From: JABCPE02 sp963516675
Lineage (GTDB): Bacteria; Bacteroidota; Bacteroidia; Flavobacteriales; Weeksellaceae
DNA: 64,000 bases
Assembly (NCBI GenBank): GCA_963516675.1
Contig: CAUQBH010000011.1
Span: 1 to 64,000, forward strand
Direction of reading: 5' to 3'
The notes under the pieces were generated by a model. It made no database searches. It had not been told where the DNA came from and saw only the letters and a list, made by a program, of their open reading frames with translations. Shown here one piece after another: positions 33,452-41,745 of the stretch. Made by a program: the position numbers and the translations under genes. Position 1 is the first letter of the stretch. Each line of letters begins with the position of its first letter.

Positions 33452-35339
33452 TGATCATATAAGTTTTGTAGTTCAACATTTTTATTTTCTCTAAATTCAG
33501 CAGAGTTATCAGAGCTTCATAGATTTTTTCCTTTTCGTGCCAAAATATTTTTACGCTCAATTCATCAAAAGTAGCTGGATTTTTGGCTAATATTTCTAAA
33601 ACCTCATCGGACAAAGTTTTTTCTTTGACTGGATTTTGAGATAGACAAAAACTGCATTTTCCGCAGTTCTCCAAGGATTTTTCTCCAAAATAAGTCAAAA
33701 TCATTCTCATTTTACAGAAATCTTTATCTTGGATAAAGTATTTCATTTCCTCCCATTTTTGGATTTTATTTCTCTGGATTTTCTCAAATAAATTCCAGTA
33801 TTTTCCTTGTATTTCTCTGCTGTCTCGCGGTCTTAGGAACTTTATGCTGTCAGTGCTTCCATCCACATATTCCAGCCATTCTTTTTTTTGCAATTCCTTT
33901 ATTCTGTCCTTTATCATCTGCTGGCTTACGCCCAGTTTTGCACTCAGACTTTCTTCGCTGAAAGAAACCTTGTGCGTGGCAACTCCAGAAACATTTCTAA
34001 GCAGCAATTCTATAAAATACGCATCTTTCGGCGGCAAATCCTCCAATTCTTCGGCAGGGATTTTCAGCTCTATTGTAGAAGGCGATTTATAATTATTCCA
34101 AAATATAACTTCCTGATTATGAAGAAATCCCAAAACATTTCTAATTTTAGCAAAGGAAATCTTAGTGAAACTCTGTGCCTTCTGTAAATCCAGCTGAAAT
34201 ATCCTCTCCGTAGCCTCCCCATCGGCTATCTGAAATATAGAATAAATGTAAGATATCACTTTCAGATACTGGGTTTTATCTGGAATCTGTGCAGACAGCA
34301 CATCATCCATCTCGCTGATTTCCTGTTTGTTCCAAAGCAAAAAAGCATAACTTTCCTGCCCGTCCCGTCCCGCTCTTCCTATTTCTTGGTAATAATTTTC
34401 AACCGATGAAGAGGGCGAATAATGGATAACAAAACGCACATTATCCTTGTCTATCCCCATCCCAAAAGCATTGGTAGAAATCAAAACAAAATCATTCCTT
34501 TCCTGCCATTTTCTCTGTTTTTCGTTTCGCTCCCTTGCCGAGAGCCCAGCATGATAAAAATCTACATTTTGCAGATTGTTTTCCTTTAAAAATGCTGTCA
34601 GCTCCTCCGCCTCTCTCCTTGTTCGGACATAGACTATTCCTGATACTTTATTGATTTTCAAGAAACTAAGCATTCTTTGGTACTTATCAGAAATTTCTTC
34701 ATGGAAGATATGAATATTCTCCCTTTTGTAACTTTTCTGAAAAACACGAACCGAAGACAAGCCTAATTTTTCCTTAATATCAAGAACGACTTTGGGCGTT
34801 GCAGTAGCCGTAAGAGCCAGACAAGGCAGATTCCCTATCGTTTTTCTAAACTCGCTGATATGCTGATAACTCGGCCTAAAATCCTGTCCCCATTCTGATA
34901 TACAGTGCGCCTCATCCACCGCAATAAAGGACAGCGAAACATCCAGCATTTTCCTCATGAACAAAGAGTTATGAAGTCGCTCTGGTGAGACATATAGTAA
35001 TTTAATTTCGCCTGATATTGCCTTTTCGTAGATTTCTTCCTGCTCTGCTTCGTCTAGTTCAGAACTAAGATATTCTGCCTCTATTCCCAAATCTTTCAAA
35101 TGAGAAACTTGGTCTTTCATCAGGGCTAAAAGCGGCGAAATCACCAGACAAGTCCCCTCTAAAACCAATGCAGGAAGCTGATAGCAGAGAGACTTACCAC
35201 CACCCGTAGGAAGCAGCGCCAAGGTATCATTTTGCTCTAAAATAGACAAAATAATATCTTCCTGACTCTCCCTAAAAGCATCATAGCCCCAAAAACTTTT
35301 CAAGGTTTTTAGTAGAATGTCTCGTGTTTCGATAGGCAT
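33444..35339 (-). CDS. recQ: ATP-dependent DNA helicase of the RecQ family
   Basis: RecQ unwinds DNA 3' to 5' in recombination and repair. The helicase core has the Q-like FRESQEDII, Walker A LPTGGGKS (43-50), DEAHCISEWGQDFR, and QEIGRAGRDGQ. The RQC part has a winged-helix region (about 410-510) and a zinc-binding cluster CKMRMILTYFG-ENCGKCSFC. The last 65 residues look like a small helical domain, with no recognisable HRDC domain. It is upstream of fmt and fabH in a probable operon. Confidence 0.92.
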   Translation of the reverse strand: MPIETRDILLKTLKSFWGYDAFRESQEDIILSILEQNDTLALLPTGGGKSLCYQLPALVLEGTCLVISPLLALMKDQVSHLKDLGIEAEYLSSELDEAEQEEIYEKAISGEIKLLYVSPERLHNSLFMRKMLDVSLSFIAVDEAHCISEWGQDFRPSYQHISEFRKTIGNLPCLALTATATPKVVLDIKEKLGLSSVRVFQKSYKRENIHIFHEEISDKYQRMLSFLKINKVSGIVYVRTRREAEELTAFLKENNLQNVDFYHAGLSARERNEKQRKWQERNDFVLISTNAFGMGIDKDNVRFVIHYSPSSSVENYYQEIGRAGRDGQESYAFLLWNKQEISEMDDVLSAQIPDKTQYLKVISYIYSIFQIADGEATERIFQLDLQKAQSFTKISFAKIRNVLGFLHNQEVIFWNNYKSPSTIELKIPAEELEDLPPKDAYFIELLLRNVSGVATHKVSFSEESLSAKLGVSQQMIKDRIKELQKKEWLEYVDGSTDSIKFLRPRDSREIQGKYWNLFEKIQRNKIQKWEEMKYFIQDKDFCKMRMILTYFGEKSLENCGKCSFCLSQNPVKEKTLSDEVLEILAKNPATFDELSVKIFWHEKEKIYEALITLLNLEKIKMLNYKTYMINE

Positions 35340-35403
35340 AAATTTATTTTATCTCACAAAAATAGCAAAAAAGATAAGTTATTTATTTTTACAGAAAGAA
35401 AAA

Positions 35404-35434
35404 TGTGTGCTGAGGAAAAATTTCCCAGCACACA
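35404..35434 (-). terminator. Terminator of folK
   Basis: TGTGTGCTG-GGAAA pairs with TTTCC-CAGCACACA with one bulged base. On the minus strand a T-rich run follows the stem, after the folK stop at 35458. Confidence 0.8.
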
Positions 35435-35457
35435 ACGAATAAAATTATATCATCAAA

Positions 35458-35877
35458 CTATATTTCCGAGTCTAGTTCATCCAATAATTTTCTAGAAAAA
35501 TCTCTATCATACAGATGTTTATGATGTGGAATTTCTAATCTGTCACAACTAAAAATAAGTCCTTCATAAGACACTATATCTATGTCTATAATCCTATCTC
35601 TGTATTCTCCAAAGAACTTAGAATCATGGATTCTTCCCATTTTGGTTTCTATTTTTTTGATTTCATCTAGAAACTTTATAGGCGAATAGATTGTCTGTAC
35701 ATCTATTGCAATATTACAAAAAATATTCTTACTATCAAACTCCACAGGTGAAGTTCTTGAGATTTTAGTTTTTTTAATAATCTTGCCGACCCTATTTTCC
35801 AACTCACTGAGAGCCAATAAAATATTATTTTCTGCGTTTCCTAAATTACTTCCTAGTAACAAAACTACATTATACAT
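35458..35877 (-). CDS. folK: 2-amino-4-hydroxy-6-hydroxymethyldihydropteridine pyrophosphokinase
   Basis: FolK transfers pyrophosphate to hydroxymethyl-dihydropterin in folate synthesis. The family pattern is visible as VVLLLGSNLGNAENNI, KISRTSPVEF, FCNIAI, ETKMGR and RDRIIDIDIVSY with the magnesium-binding DxD. The final LEIPHHKHLYDRDF is usual. Length is 139. It is divergent from sppA, an arrangement seen as a small intergenic of 43 bp. Confidence 0.92.
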   Translation of the reverse strand: MYNVVLLLGSNLGNAENNILLALSELENRVGKIIKKTKISRTSPVEFDSKNIFCNIAIDVQTIYSPIKFLDEIKKIETKMGRIHDSKFFGEYRDRIIDIDIVSYEGLIFSCDRLEIPHHKHLYDRDFSRKLLDELDSEI

Positions 35878-35890
35878 TACTAACTATTTG

Positions 35891-35898
35891 TAAATTTG
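35891..35898 (+). promoter_or_regulatory. -7 element of sppA
   Basis: TAAATTTG matches TAnnTTTG, 22 bp before the ATG at 35921. Confidence 0.5.
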
Positions 35899-35920
35899 TA
35901 AAATTTTAAACTTTATTTTT

Positions 35921-37678
35921 ATGAAAAATTTCATCAAAACTGTTCTTGCAAATGTCGTTGCATTATTCATTGCTGGTATTTTACTGCCTTTTTTCCTGCT
36001 TTTTGTGATTATCATCATCGGAAGCATGTCCAGCGCAGACAAAGATATCAAAATTAAAGAAAACTCGGTTCTTACGATTGATTTTAAATCCAAAGTTGTA
36101 GAACACGAGAACGAAAGCGAGTCTTCTATATTTGAGATAAAAGAAGATGCCGAACTAAAATACCAAGATATCCTCAATGCCATCGAAACTGCAAAAAACG
36201 ATGATAAAATCAAGGGAATCAGTATAGAACTAGACGACATAGATGCTGGGATTACGCAGATAGACGACATCCGAAAAAGTCTGGAAGATTTTAAGAAAAG
36301 TAAAAAATTTGTCTATGCTTATGGGAATAATGTAAGCCAAGCATCCTACTATCTGGGTTCGGTGGCTGACCAATATTTCCTCAATCCAGTGGGAGGAATA
36401 GAGCTGAAAGGACTTTCCACAGAAGTGATTTTCTTAAAGGAATTTGCTGAAAAATACGGAATCAACATCAATGTCATCCGCCATGGAAATTTCAAATCTG
36501 CTGTAGAGCCTTTCCTCAGAAACGAAATGTCTCCAGAAAACAAAGAGCAGATGACTACCCTTCTAAATGATGCTTGGGGAGAGATTTCCTCTAAAATTAT
36601 CCAATCTAGAAAACTAGACCCTACGGAATTCAAAACTGTGGTTGATAGTTTATATGCTACAATTCCTGATTTGAGTCTGAAATGCAAACTTGCCGATAAA
36701 TTAGTTCAAAAATCTGAATATGAAGAGATTATAAAAAACAAACTCAATGTTGGTAAAGATGAAAAACTAAATAAAGTTTCTATCAGACATTATGCGTTTT
36801 CCAAAACTGATAATAAAACAAACGATAATAAAATCGCTGTCCTATACGCCTCTGGAACTATCTACAATGGAAACAGATACAGTGATATCTACTCTGAAAG
36901 ATACATCCAGTATATCAAGGATTTAGCTCAAGATGACAACATCAAAGCTGTAGTTCTCCGTGTAAATTCGCCTGGTGGAAGCGCCAATGCTTCTGATGAA
37001 ATCTTGTATGAACTTCAGCAGTTGAAACAAAAGAAACCTTTAATCATTTCATTTGGGGATTATGCTGCTTCTGGCGGATACTACATCTCTATGGCTGGGG
37101 ACAGGATTTTTGCCCAAAACAATACCATCACAGGTTCTATCGGGGTTTTTGGGGTAATTCCTGATGCTAAAAACTTAGCAAACCGAAATGGTATTTACTC
37201 CGATGTGGTTTCTACCAATGCCAATTCAAACATGATGTCGCCTTTTTCGGGGATTTCTTCGGGGACACTTGCTATCACACAGAGAAGTGTAGTAAATACC
37301 TACAATCGTTTTGTGCATTTTGTTTCCAAAAATAGAAAGAAAACTTTCGAAGAAATAGATGCCGTAGGAAGTGGAAGAGTTTGGTCTGGAAAAAGAGCCA
37401 AAGAAATAGGACTGGTGGATGAAATAGGTTCTCTAAACGATGCTGTAAAATACGCCGCAAGCAAGGCAAATATAGCAGAATACGAAGCCGTAAGCTATCC
37501 TGCAAAAGTAGATAAATTCGAGCAGATAATGAGCAGCCTGAAACAGGAAAGCATAACTACAAATTATGTAAAATCCCAAATGGGCGAAGAAAACTATCAG
37601 CTCTTCAAGATTTTTGCTGACCAAAACTTCAGAAACAGCATACAAATGACCATGCCCTACATCATTAGAATTAAATAA
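35921..37678 (+). CDS. sppA: Signal peptide peptidase SppA, 67K type
   Basis: SppA degrades leftover signal peptides in the membrane. One N-terminal helix (about 12-35) anchors two tandem S49 domains. The Ser-Lys dyad is split between them, as in the long form: K192 in RHGNFKSAVEPF and S384 in DYAASGGYYI. GSIGVFGVIP and AKEIGLVDEIG follow. The length of 585 is usual. A strong terminator follows. Confidence 0.94.
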   Translation: MKNFIKTVLANVVALFIAGILLPFFLLFVIIIIGSMSSADKDIKIKENSVLTIDFKSKVVEHENESESSIFEIKEDAELKYQDILNAIETAKNDDKIKGISIELDDIDAGITQIDDIRKSLEDFKKSKKFVYAYGNNVSQASYYLGSVADQYFLNPVGGIELKGLSTEVIFLKEFAEKYGININVIRHGNFKSAVEPFLRNEMSPENKEQMTTLLNDAWGEISSKIIQSRKLDPTEFKTVVDSLYATIPDLSLKCKLADKLVQKSEYEEIIKNKLNVGKDEKLNKVSIRHYAFSKTDNKTNDNKIAVLYASGTIYNGNRYSDIYSERYIQYIKDLAQDDNIKAVVLRVNSPGGSANASDEILYELQQLKQKKPLIISFGDYAASGGYYISMAGDRIFAQNNTITGSIGVFGVIPDAKNLANRNGIYSDVVSTNANSNMMSPFSGISSGTLAITQRSVVNTYNRFVHFVSKNRKKTFEEIDAVGSGRVWSGKRAKEIGLVDEIGSLNDAVKYAASKANIAEYEAVSYPAKVDKFEQIMSSLKQESITTNYVKSQMGEENYQLFKIFADQNFRNSIQMTMPYIIRIK

Positions 37679-37685
37679 TAATAAA

Positions 37686-37716
37686 AAACGGTGCCTGATA
37701 ATATCAAGCACCGTTT
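37686..37716. terminator. Bidirectional terminator
   Basis: AAACGGTGC and GCACCGTTT pair, with a second inner stem TGAT/ATCA, between sppA and the convergent paralogue cluster. Confidence 0.9.
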
Positions 37717-37742
37717 CCATTTACAATAAAGTTTAAAATTGA

Positions 37743-38867
37743 TTAAAATTCTATGTCATCTGCTACTCCACCGCCCATTTCTTTTGAGAATTTTTCTGCA
37801 TATTCTCTTTGTTTTTGTTCTTGGTATCGCAGCATTTTTTCGATGTTACCCATATTAGCCATCCATTTCATAGCTACAGACTGAAAATCTCCCAAGGAAA
37901 TTCCATAATTGTCCTGTATCCACTGAGCGCCATCTAGCCCTGCTTCATATGCCGCCTGACGAGCACCACACAATTCATAGTAGAACGCTTCATCATTTTG
38001 GATTTTAGCAAGATAGTCTCCTTCCTGATTAGATTCTTTTACAGAATCATTGAATTTAGGGTGAGTATCTGCGCTTCCGTAATACTGCCCGTAGAGAGAC
38101 ATGACAGCCATAGTCTGGTCTTGCTGCATTCTCTTTACCCAAAGCTGGTTAGCTTCATCCCAAACAGGCATATCAACTCCCAATCTCTTACAAACCTCTT
38201 CTGCTGACATTCCATTAGTCATTTTAGAAGCTGCCGCTGCATAATCTTGCAGAGAAATACCATGTATAGGCTGCAGCATAGGATTACTGTCATCATGAGC
38301 CATATTCATGTAAGGATTCTCAAAAGAAGTATCATACTCCTCTCCATTTTCATCGTAATTCTCTAAGAAATCATCACTTTCTCCATTAAACTCGCCTGAG
38401 TTTTTGATGATAGCATCATTGTTTTTCTTAAGTTGAGCTTGTTCCTCTGGTGTTCCTCTTTTTCCTGCTGCACGCATCTCAATAAGCACCTTATACCCAT
38501 CATCCATCAATCCTTTATAAAACTCAAAGAATCTGATAGTTGCTTTGAGAAGAGAGTCATTTCCGTTGTAAGCTCCCAGCTGTTTTACCTCTGCGATATA
38601 ATCCTCCAAATCCTCTTTCCACTGAAGGCGCACTTTTTCTGCTCGAGCATAGTCTTTGGCATCCATAGCAGCATTCATATCCGCCATGTTGTCTTCGCAT
38701 TTATTCGCTACACACATCAGCTCGTTATTATACTCTATGGCATTGTCAAAGCTTCCTTTTGCATAGTATACACCTTCCTCTTCATCATATCCTCTCTTTT
38801 CTGGCTGATTTTTAGGCTGGTTATCTTCTACAAGGTCTTGAACTTTTTTAAAAAGATTTTTAAACAT
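37743..38867 (-). CDS. Uncharacterised two-domain protein (paralogue A, long form)
   Basis: I cannot assign a function. The N-terminal ~170 residues are paralogous to the next gene upstream: MFKNLFK, EEGVYYAKGSFD, DYARAEKVRLQWKED and YKVLIEMRAAGKRGTPEE are nearly identical. This part is predicted helical and acidic. The C-terminal ~180 residues form a second domain containing HGISLQDYAAAA, MSAEEVCKRLGVDMPVWDEA and QWIQDNYGISLGDF. That pattern resembles the DUF6620-type families of Bacteroidetes; this name is a recollection, not a search result. No signal peptide is present. It is the last gene of a three-gene minus-strand cluster. Confidence 0.7.
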   Translation of the reverse strand: MFKNLFKKVQDLVEDNQPKNQPEKRGYDEEEGVYYAKGSFDNAIEYNNELMCVANKCEDNMADMNAAMDAKDYARAEKVRLQWKEDLEDYIAEVKQLGAYNGNDSLLKATIRFFEFYKGLMDDGYKVLIEMRAAGKRGTPEEQAQLKKNNDAIIKNSGEFNGESDDFLENYDENGEEYDTSFENPYMNMAHDDSNPMLQPIHGISLQDYAAAASKMTNGMSAEEVCKRLGVDMPVWDEANQLWVKRMQQDQTMAVMSLYGQYYGSADTHPKFNDSVKESNQEGDYLAKIQNDEAFYYELCGARQAAYEAGLDGAQWIQDNYGISLGDFQSVAMKWMANMGNIEKMLRYQEQKQREYAEKFSKEMGGGVADDIEF

Positions 38868-38912
38868 AATTTTTTCTTTTTTTTGAAATCTTAAAATTAT
38901 TCAAGATTATTC

Positions 38913-39425
38913 TTAGTCATCCTCATACTTTTCAAGGAACTCATCAGAAACTTCATTCAGTTTATCTGTAAAACGCTGTATCAGATTGTTGTTGTTTTTC
39001 AACTGAGCTTGTTCTTCTGGTGTTCCTCTCTTTCCTGCTGCACGCATCTCGATAAGCACTTTATACCCATTGTCCATCAAACGGTCATACTCATCCAAGA
39101 ATGCAATAGCAGCATCCATCAGCATAGTATCTCCTTTGTACGGACCTAATTTTCTAACCTGCTCTTTGTAAGTTTTCACATCTTCTTTCCACTGAAGACG
39201 CACTTTTTCTGCTCGAGCATAGTCTTTGTCATCCATGGCATCATTCATATCATCCATGTTGTCATGATTTCCGTTTGTGATGCAGATAATTTCGTTATTA
39301 TATTCTACTTCATCATCAAAACTACCTTTAGCATAATATACTCCTTCTTCTGCATCATAACCTCCTTTTGGTTCATCATTTCCACCTACTAGGTCTTGTA
39401 CTGTTTTAAAAAGATTTTTAAACAT
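38913..39425 (-). CDS. Uncharacterised helical protein (paralogue B, short form)
   Basis: This 170-residue acidic protein corresponds to only the N-terminal domain of the neighbouring 374-residue protein. Two patches are also almost identical at DNA level (around 39003-39080 against 38437-38510), which points to a recent tandem duplication or gene conversion. Function is unknown. It starts after a good promoter (TTG-N19-TACATTTG) that carries two upstream TTGTAGAC boxes; the longer paralogue follows 45 bp downstream and is likely co-transcribed. Confidence 0.75.
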   Translation of the reverse strand: MFKNLFKTVQDLVGGNDEPKGGYDAEEGVYYAKGSFDDEVEYNNEIICITNGNHDNMDDMNDAMDDKDYARAEKVRLQWKEDVKTYKEQVRKLGPYKGDTMLMDAAIAFLDEYDRLMDNGYKVLIEMRAAGKRGTPEEQAQLKNNNNLIQRFTDKLNEVSDEFLEKYEDD

Positions 39426-39472
39426 AACTTTAATTTTTTTTGGTTAATAAATATTTTAAATTTTCGATGGAA

Positions 39473-39495
39473 CAAATGTATAAACTTACCTCATC
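39473..39495 (-). promoter_or_regulatory. Promoter of the paralogue cluster
   Basis: TACATTTG (39473-39480) is preceded by 19 bp and TTG on the minus strand, a near-ideal Bacteroidetes promoter. The ATG is at 39425, leaving a leader of about 42 nt. The upstream element at 39513-39531 sits 32 bp before the -7 box. Confidence 0.7.
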
Positions 39496-39512
39496 CCTCC
39501 AATAAAAACAGT

Positions 39513-39531
39513 GTCTACAAAGCGTCTACAA
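39513..39531 (-). promoter_or_regulatory. Putative operator: two TTGTAGAC boxes, 11-bp period
   Basis: On the minus strand TTGTAGAC occurs twice, separated by 3 bp, so the boxes lie one helical turn apart on the same DNA face. The same pair with the same 32-bp distance to a TAnnTTTG box lies before ung (51679-51697). An inverted copy (TTTGTAGACAC at 39574-39584 on the plus strand) lies further upstream. Confidence 0.6.
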
Positions 39532-39658
39532 GCTTTTAAATTTATTGTAAAATACTGATTTTCAATTAAATATTTTGTAGACACCTAATTTCATAACCAA
39601 GTTATCTTTATTTTTTCTTTTAAATCCAAATGAAATTAAAAAATTATATTCCCTTTTT

Positions 39659-40609
39659 TTAGCTACATTTATTTTTCATTTCGGACAAATTTTTCTCAAA
39701 TTCATCAGAAGGGATTCCTTTTGCACCAAAATTTTCTAACATTCCAACCGCCAACTGAAGATAAGCACCATCCACCTGAGCTAATTTTGCTATAATTTTT
39801 CGGTATAAATCTGGTTTTTCATCAAGATTAAACTCAGCATAAACTAGTATATCACTCATTTCTCTATAAAAAACTTTTTTGTTCGCCTCGGCAAGTATCG
39901 GCACCGTGTCAGCCAAAACCTTCCACACAGCAGCCCTCCATAGGAAATAAGCCAAAAATTTTTCTTCTGATACCACTGCATTACTGCTGGAAACCCTTTC
40001 ATAAAATTCTTCTTCTTTTTGGGTTTTCTCTTCAGCAAAATCCTTCGCTACGAACTCGTATTCCCGCATCTTATCACTTGGCACGAATGTATTCTGCGTC
40101 TGGCAGTATGGACAGGTGATATAAGTCGAAATAAAATACAATTCCTTGATTTCCAAACCAGCACCACACTGAGAACAGTGAAAATTATCCTTCACAGCAT
40201 TATATTCCTCTACTATTTCACGGAGTTTTTCTTCTGCAGAAGGCTCTTTCACATGACTCTCTATGCTATCCGCGAGGTCTCTCATCTTGTCTTTCCATTT
40301 TTCAAAATCATCATGGATTTTTCTGAACCATTTCTCCTGAAGTTCCCCTTCTGGTGTTTGCGTCTCGTAAAAAGAAGGTTCATAAGGCTTTATCTGCTGT
40401 TTAAAAACATCCTCCGCCTTGTCTATAATTCCATTAAACTGTCCCTTTACTCCCATCAAAAAATTCCCAAAACTGCGTTTATATGGGTCTGTATCCTCAT
40501 CATATATCTCCTGCATAGCATCACGGGTTTCCTTTGCTAAGGACTCTGCTCTCTCAGTAAGTTTCTCTATAAAAACTCTAAATCTTTGCTCTAAATCATT
40601 CATATTCAT
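39659..40609 (-). CDS. Uncharacterised zinc-ribbon protein
   Basis: The 316-residue protein has a long helical, charged N-terminal part (1-140, probably coiled coil), one zinc ribbon CSQCGAGLEIKE...CPYCQTQN (about 145-170), and a helical C-terminal half. No enzyme motif is seen. The ATG at 40603 is an equally good start. It is upstream of the paralogue pair on the same strand, but a 233-bp gap with its own promoter separates them. Role unknown; a regulatory or scaffold part for the paralogues is only a guess from context. Confidence 0.6.
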   Translation of the reverse strand: MNMNDLEQRFRVFIEKLTERAESLAKETRDAMQEIYDEDTDPYKRSFGNFLMGVKGQFNGIIDKAEDVFKQQIKPYEPSFYETQTPEGELQEKWFRKIHDDFEKWKDKMRDLADSIESHVKEPSAEEKLREIVEEYNAVKDNFHCSQCGAGLEIKELYFISTYITCPYCQTQNTFVPSDKMREYEFVAKDFAEEKTQKEEEFYERVSSSNAVVSEEKFLAYFLWRAAVWKVLADTVPILAEANKKVFYREMSDILVYAEFNLDEKPDLYRKIIAKLAQVDGAYLQLAVGMLENFGAKGIPSDEFEKNLSEMKNKCS

Positions 40610-40656
40610 TTATTTATATTTTTATTATAAATTTTTCCTTTTATCTATTATTCAAA

Positions 40657-40680
40657 TAAACCGAGATTTCTCTCGGTTTT
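40657..40680 (-). terminator. Terminator of the DUF302 gene
   Basis: AAACCGAGA and TCTCGGTTT pair around TTTC, with A/T tracts on both sides, between the DUF302 gene and the zinc-ribbon gene. Confidence 0.85.
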
Positions 40681-40702
40681 ATTCTTATTGTATGTTATTT
40701 TT

Positions 40703-41152
40703 CTATTTCATAACACTCTCTGCTATTATTTTCCCCATTGCTATGTCTATTTTTTGGGTAATCTGCTCTACTCTTTCAAGTTTATAATCTGATACTAAAA
40801 GACTTACGAATTTATACCTTACTTGAACTGCTCCGTTTTCTTCATAGACCAAAACTTTCAATGGCAGCTCAATCGCTACTTTGGGATTTTCCTGCATCAG
40901 GCGAGTTCCTACCTTAGGATTTCCCACCACCAAAACCGTAGCCGGCAAAAGATTTTCTTGCGATTTCTTGGCTGCTTTTGCGTGGTCTATTTCCGCAAAA
41001 ATTGCAATATTATTGGCTTTAAAATTCTTCTTTAATCTCCTAATTGTTTGTTTAAAATCATATTTACTTTTTGCTGTAAAAGATGGATAATCTTCCGATT
41101 GCGCAGAAAAACTTACCGATATAAACAGCGAAATAAAAAATAATATTCTCAT
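40703..41152 (-). CDS. Exported DUF302 protein
   Basis: A signal peptide (1-17, ending SFSAQ) precedes one DUF302 domain: YDFKQTIRRLKKNFKANNIAIFAEIDHA, LPATVLVVGNPKVGTRLMQENP and IELPLKVLVYEENGAVQVRY are characteristic. DUF302 proteins are small alpha/beta proteins of unknown function. It follows purN on the same strand with a 10-bp gap and may be the last gene of that operon. Confidence 0.85.
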   Translation of the reverse strand: MRILFFISLFISVSFSAQSEDYPSFTAKSKYDFKQTIRRLKKNFKANNIAIFAEIDHAKAAKKSQENLLPATVLVVGNPKVGTRLMQENPKVAIELPLKVLVYEENGAVQVRYKFVSLLVSDYKLERVEQITQKIDIAMGKIIAESVMK

Positions 41153-41162
41153 AATTTCAACT

Positions 41163-41732
41163 TTAAATTATTTGTTCCAAAACCTTTTTTATTGCCTTTG
41201 GGAAAATTTCATATTCTACTTTATGCACTTTCTCCGCGAGTTTTTCAGGCGTATCCCCCTCACTCACAGTAACTTTCCCTTGCAGGATGATTTCGCCCTC
41301 ATCTATCCCAGCCGTCACGAAATGCACCGTGACACCGCTTTCCTTCTCTTTGGCATCTATTACAGCCGTATGGACATGCATCCCCCACATGCCTTTTCCT
41401 CCAAACTTGGGCAGAAGCGAAGGATGAATGTTGATAATTTTGCCAGCGTATTTTTTCGCAAAATCTTCAGTAATGATAGAAAGAAACCCCGCTAAAACTA
41501 TCAAATCCGTGTCTTTCGGAAGGATTTTTTGTAAATTTTCACAAAAATCTTTTCCTCTCTTTATCAAATGATGAGGAATCTGGTGTTTCTCGGCACGAAC
41601 CAAAGCATAGCAGTCCCTATCCGCAACCACCATGCTTACTTTTGCGTTAGGAACTTCTCCGTTTTGGATGCATTCCAGTATCCTTTCTAAATTGGTTCCT
41701 GAGCCAGAAGCCAAAACTACGATGTTTTTCAT
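41163..41732 (-). CDS. purN: Phosphoribosylglycinamide formyltransferase
   Basis: PurN formylates GAR with 10-formyl-THF, the third step of purine synthesis. Motifs are VLASGSGTNLE, NIHPSLLPKFGGKGMWG with catalytic Asn and His, and FVTAGIDEGEIILQ with the catalytic Asp. Length 189. It is the fourth gene of the purM operon, 13 bp after the phosphoesterase gene. Confidence 0.95.
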   Translation of the reverse strand: MKNIVVLASGSGTNLERILECIQNGEVPNAKVSMVVADRDCYALVRAEKHQIPHHLIKRGKDFCENLQKILPKDTDLIVLAGFLSIITEDFAKKYAGKIINIHPSLLPKFGGKGMWGMHVHTAVIDAKEKESGVTVHFVTAGIDEGEIILQGKVTVSEGDTPEKLAEKVHKVEYEIFPKAIKKVLEQII

Positions 41733-41745
41733 TTCTTTGATTTTG

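Noticed and set aside
38437..39080. Near-identical DNA patches as an insertion sequence or mobile repeat
   Set aside because: They lie in frame inside two paralogous genes and are explained by tandem duplication or gene conversion.
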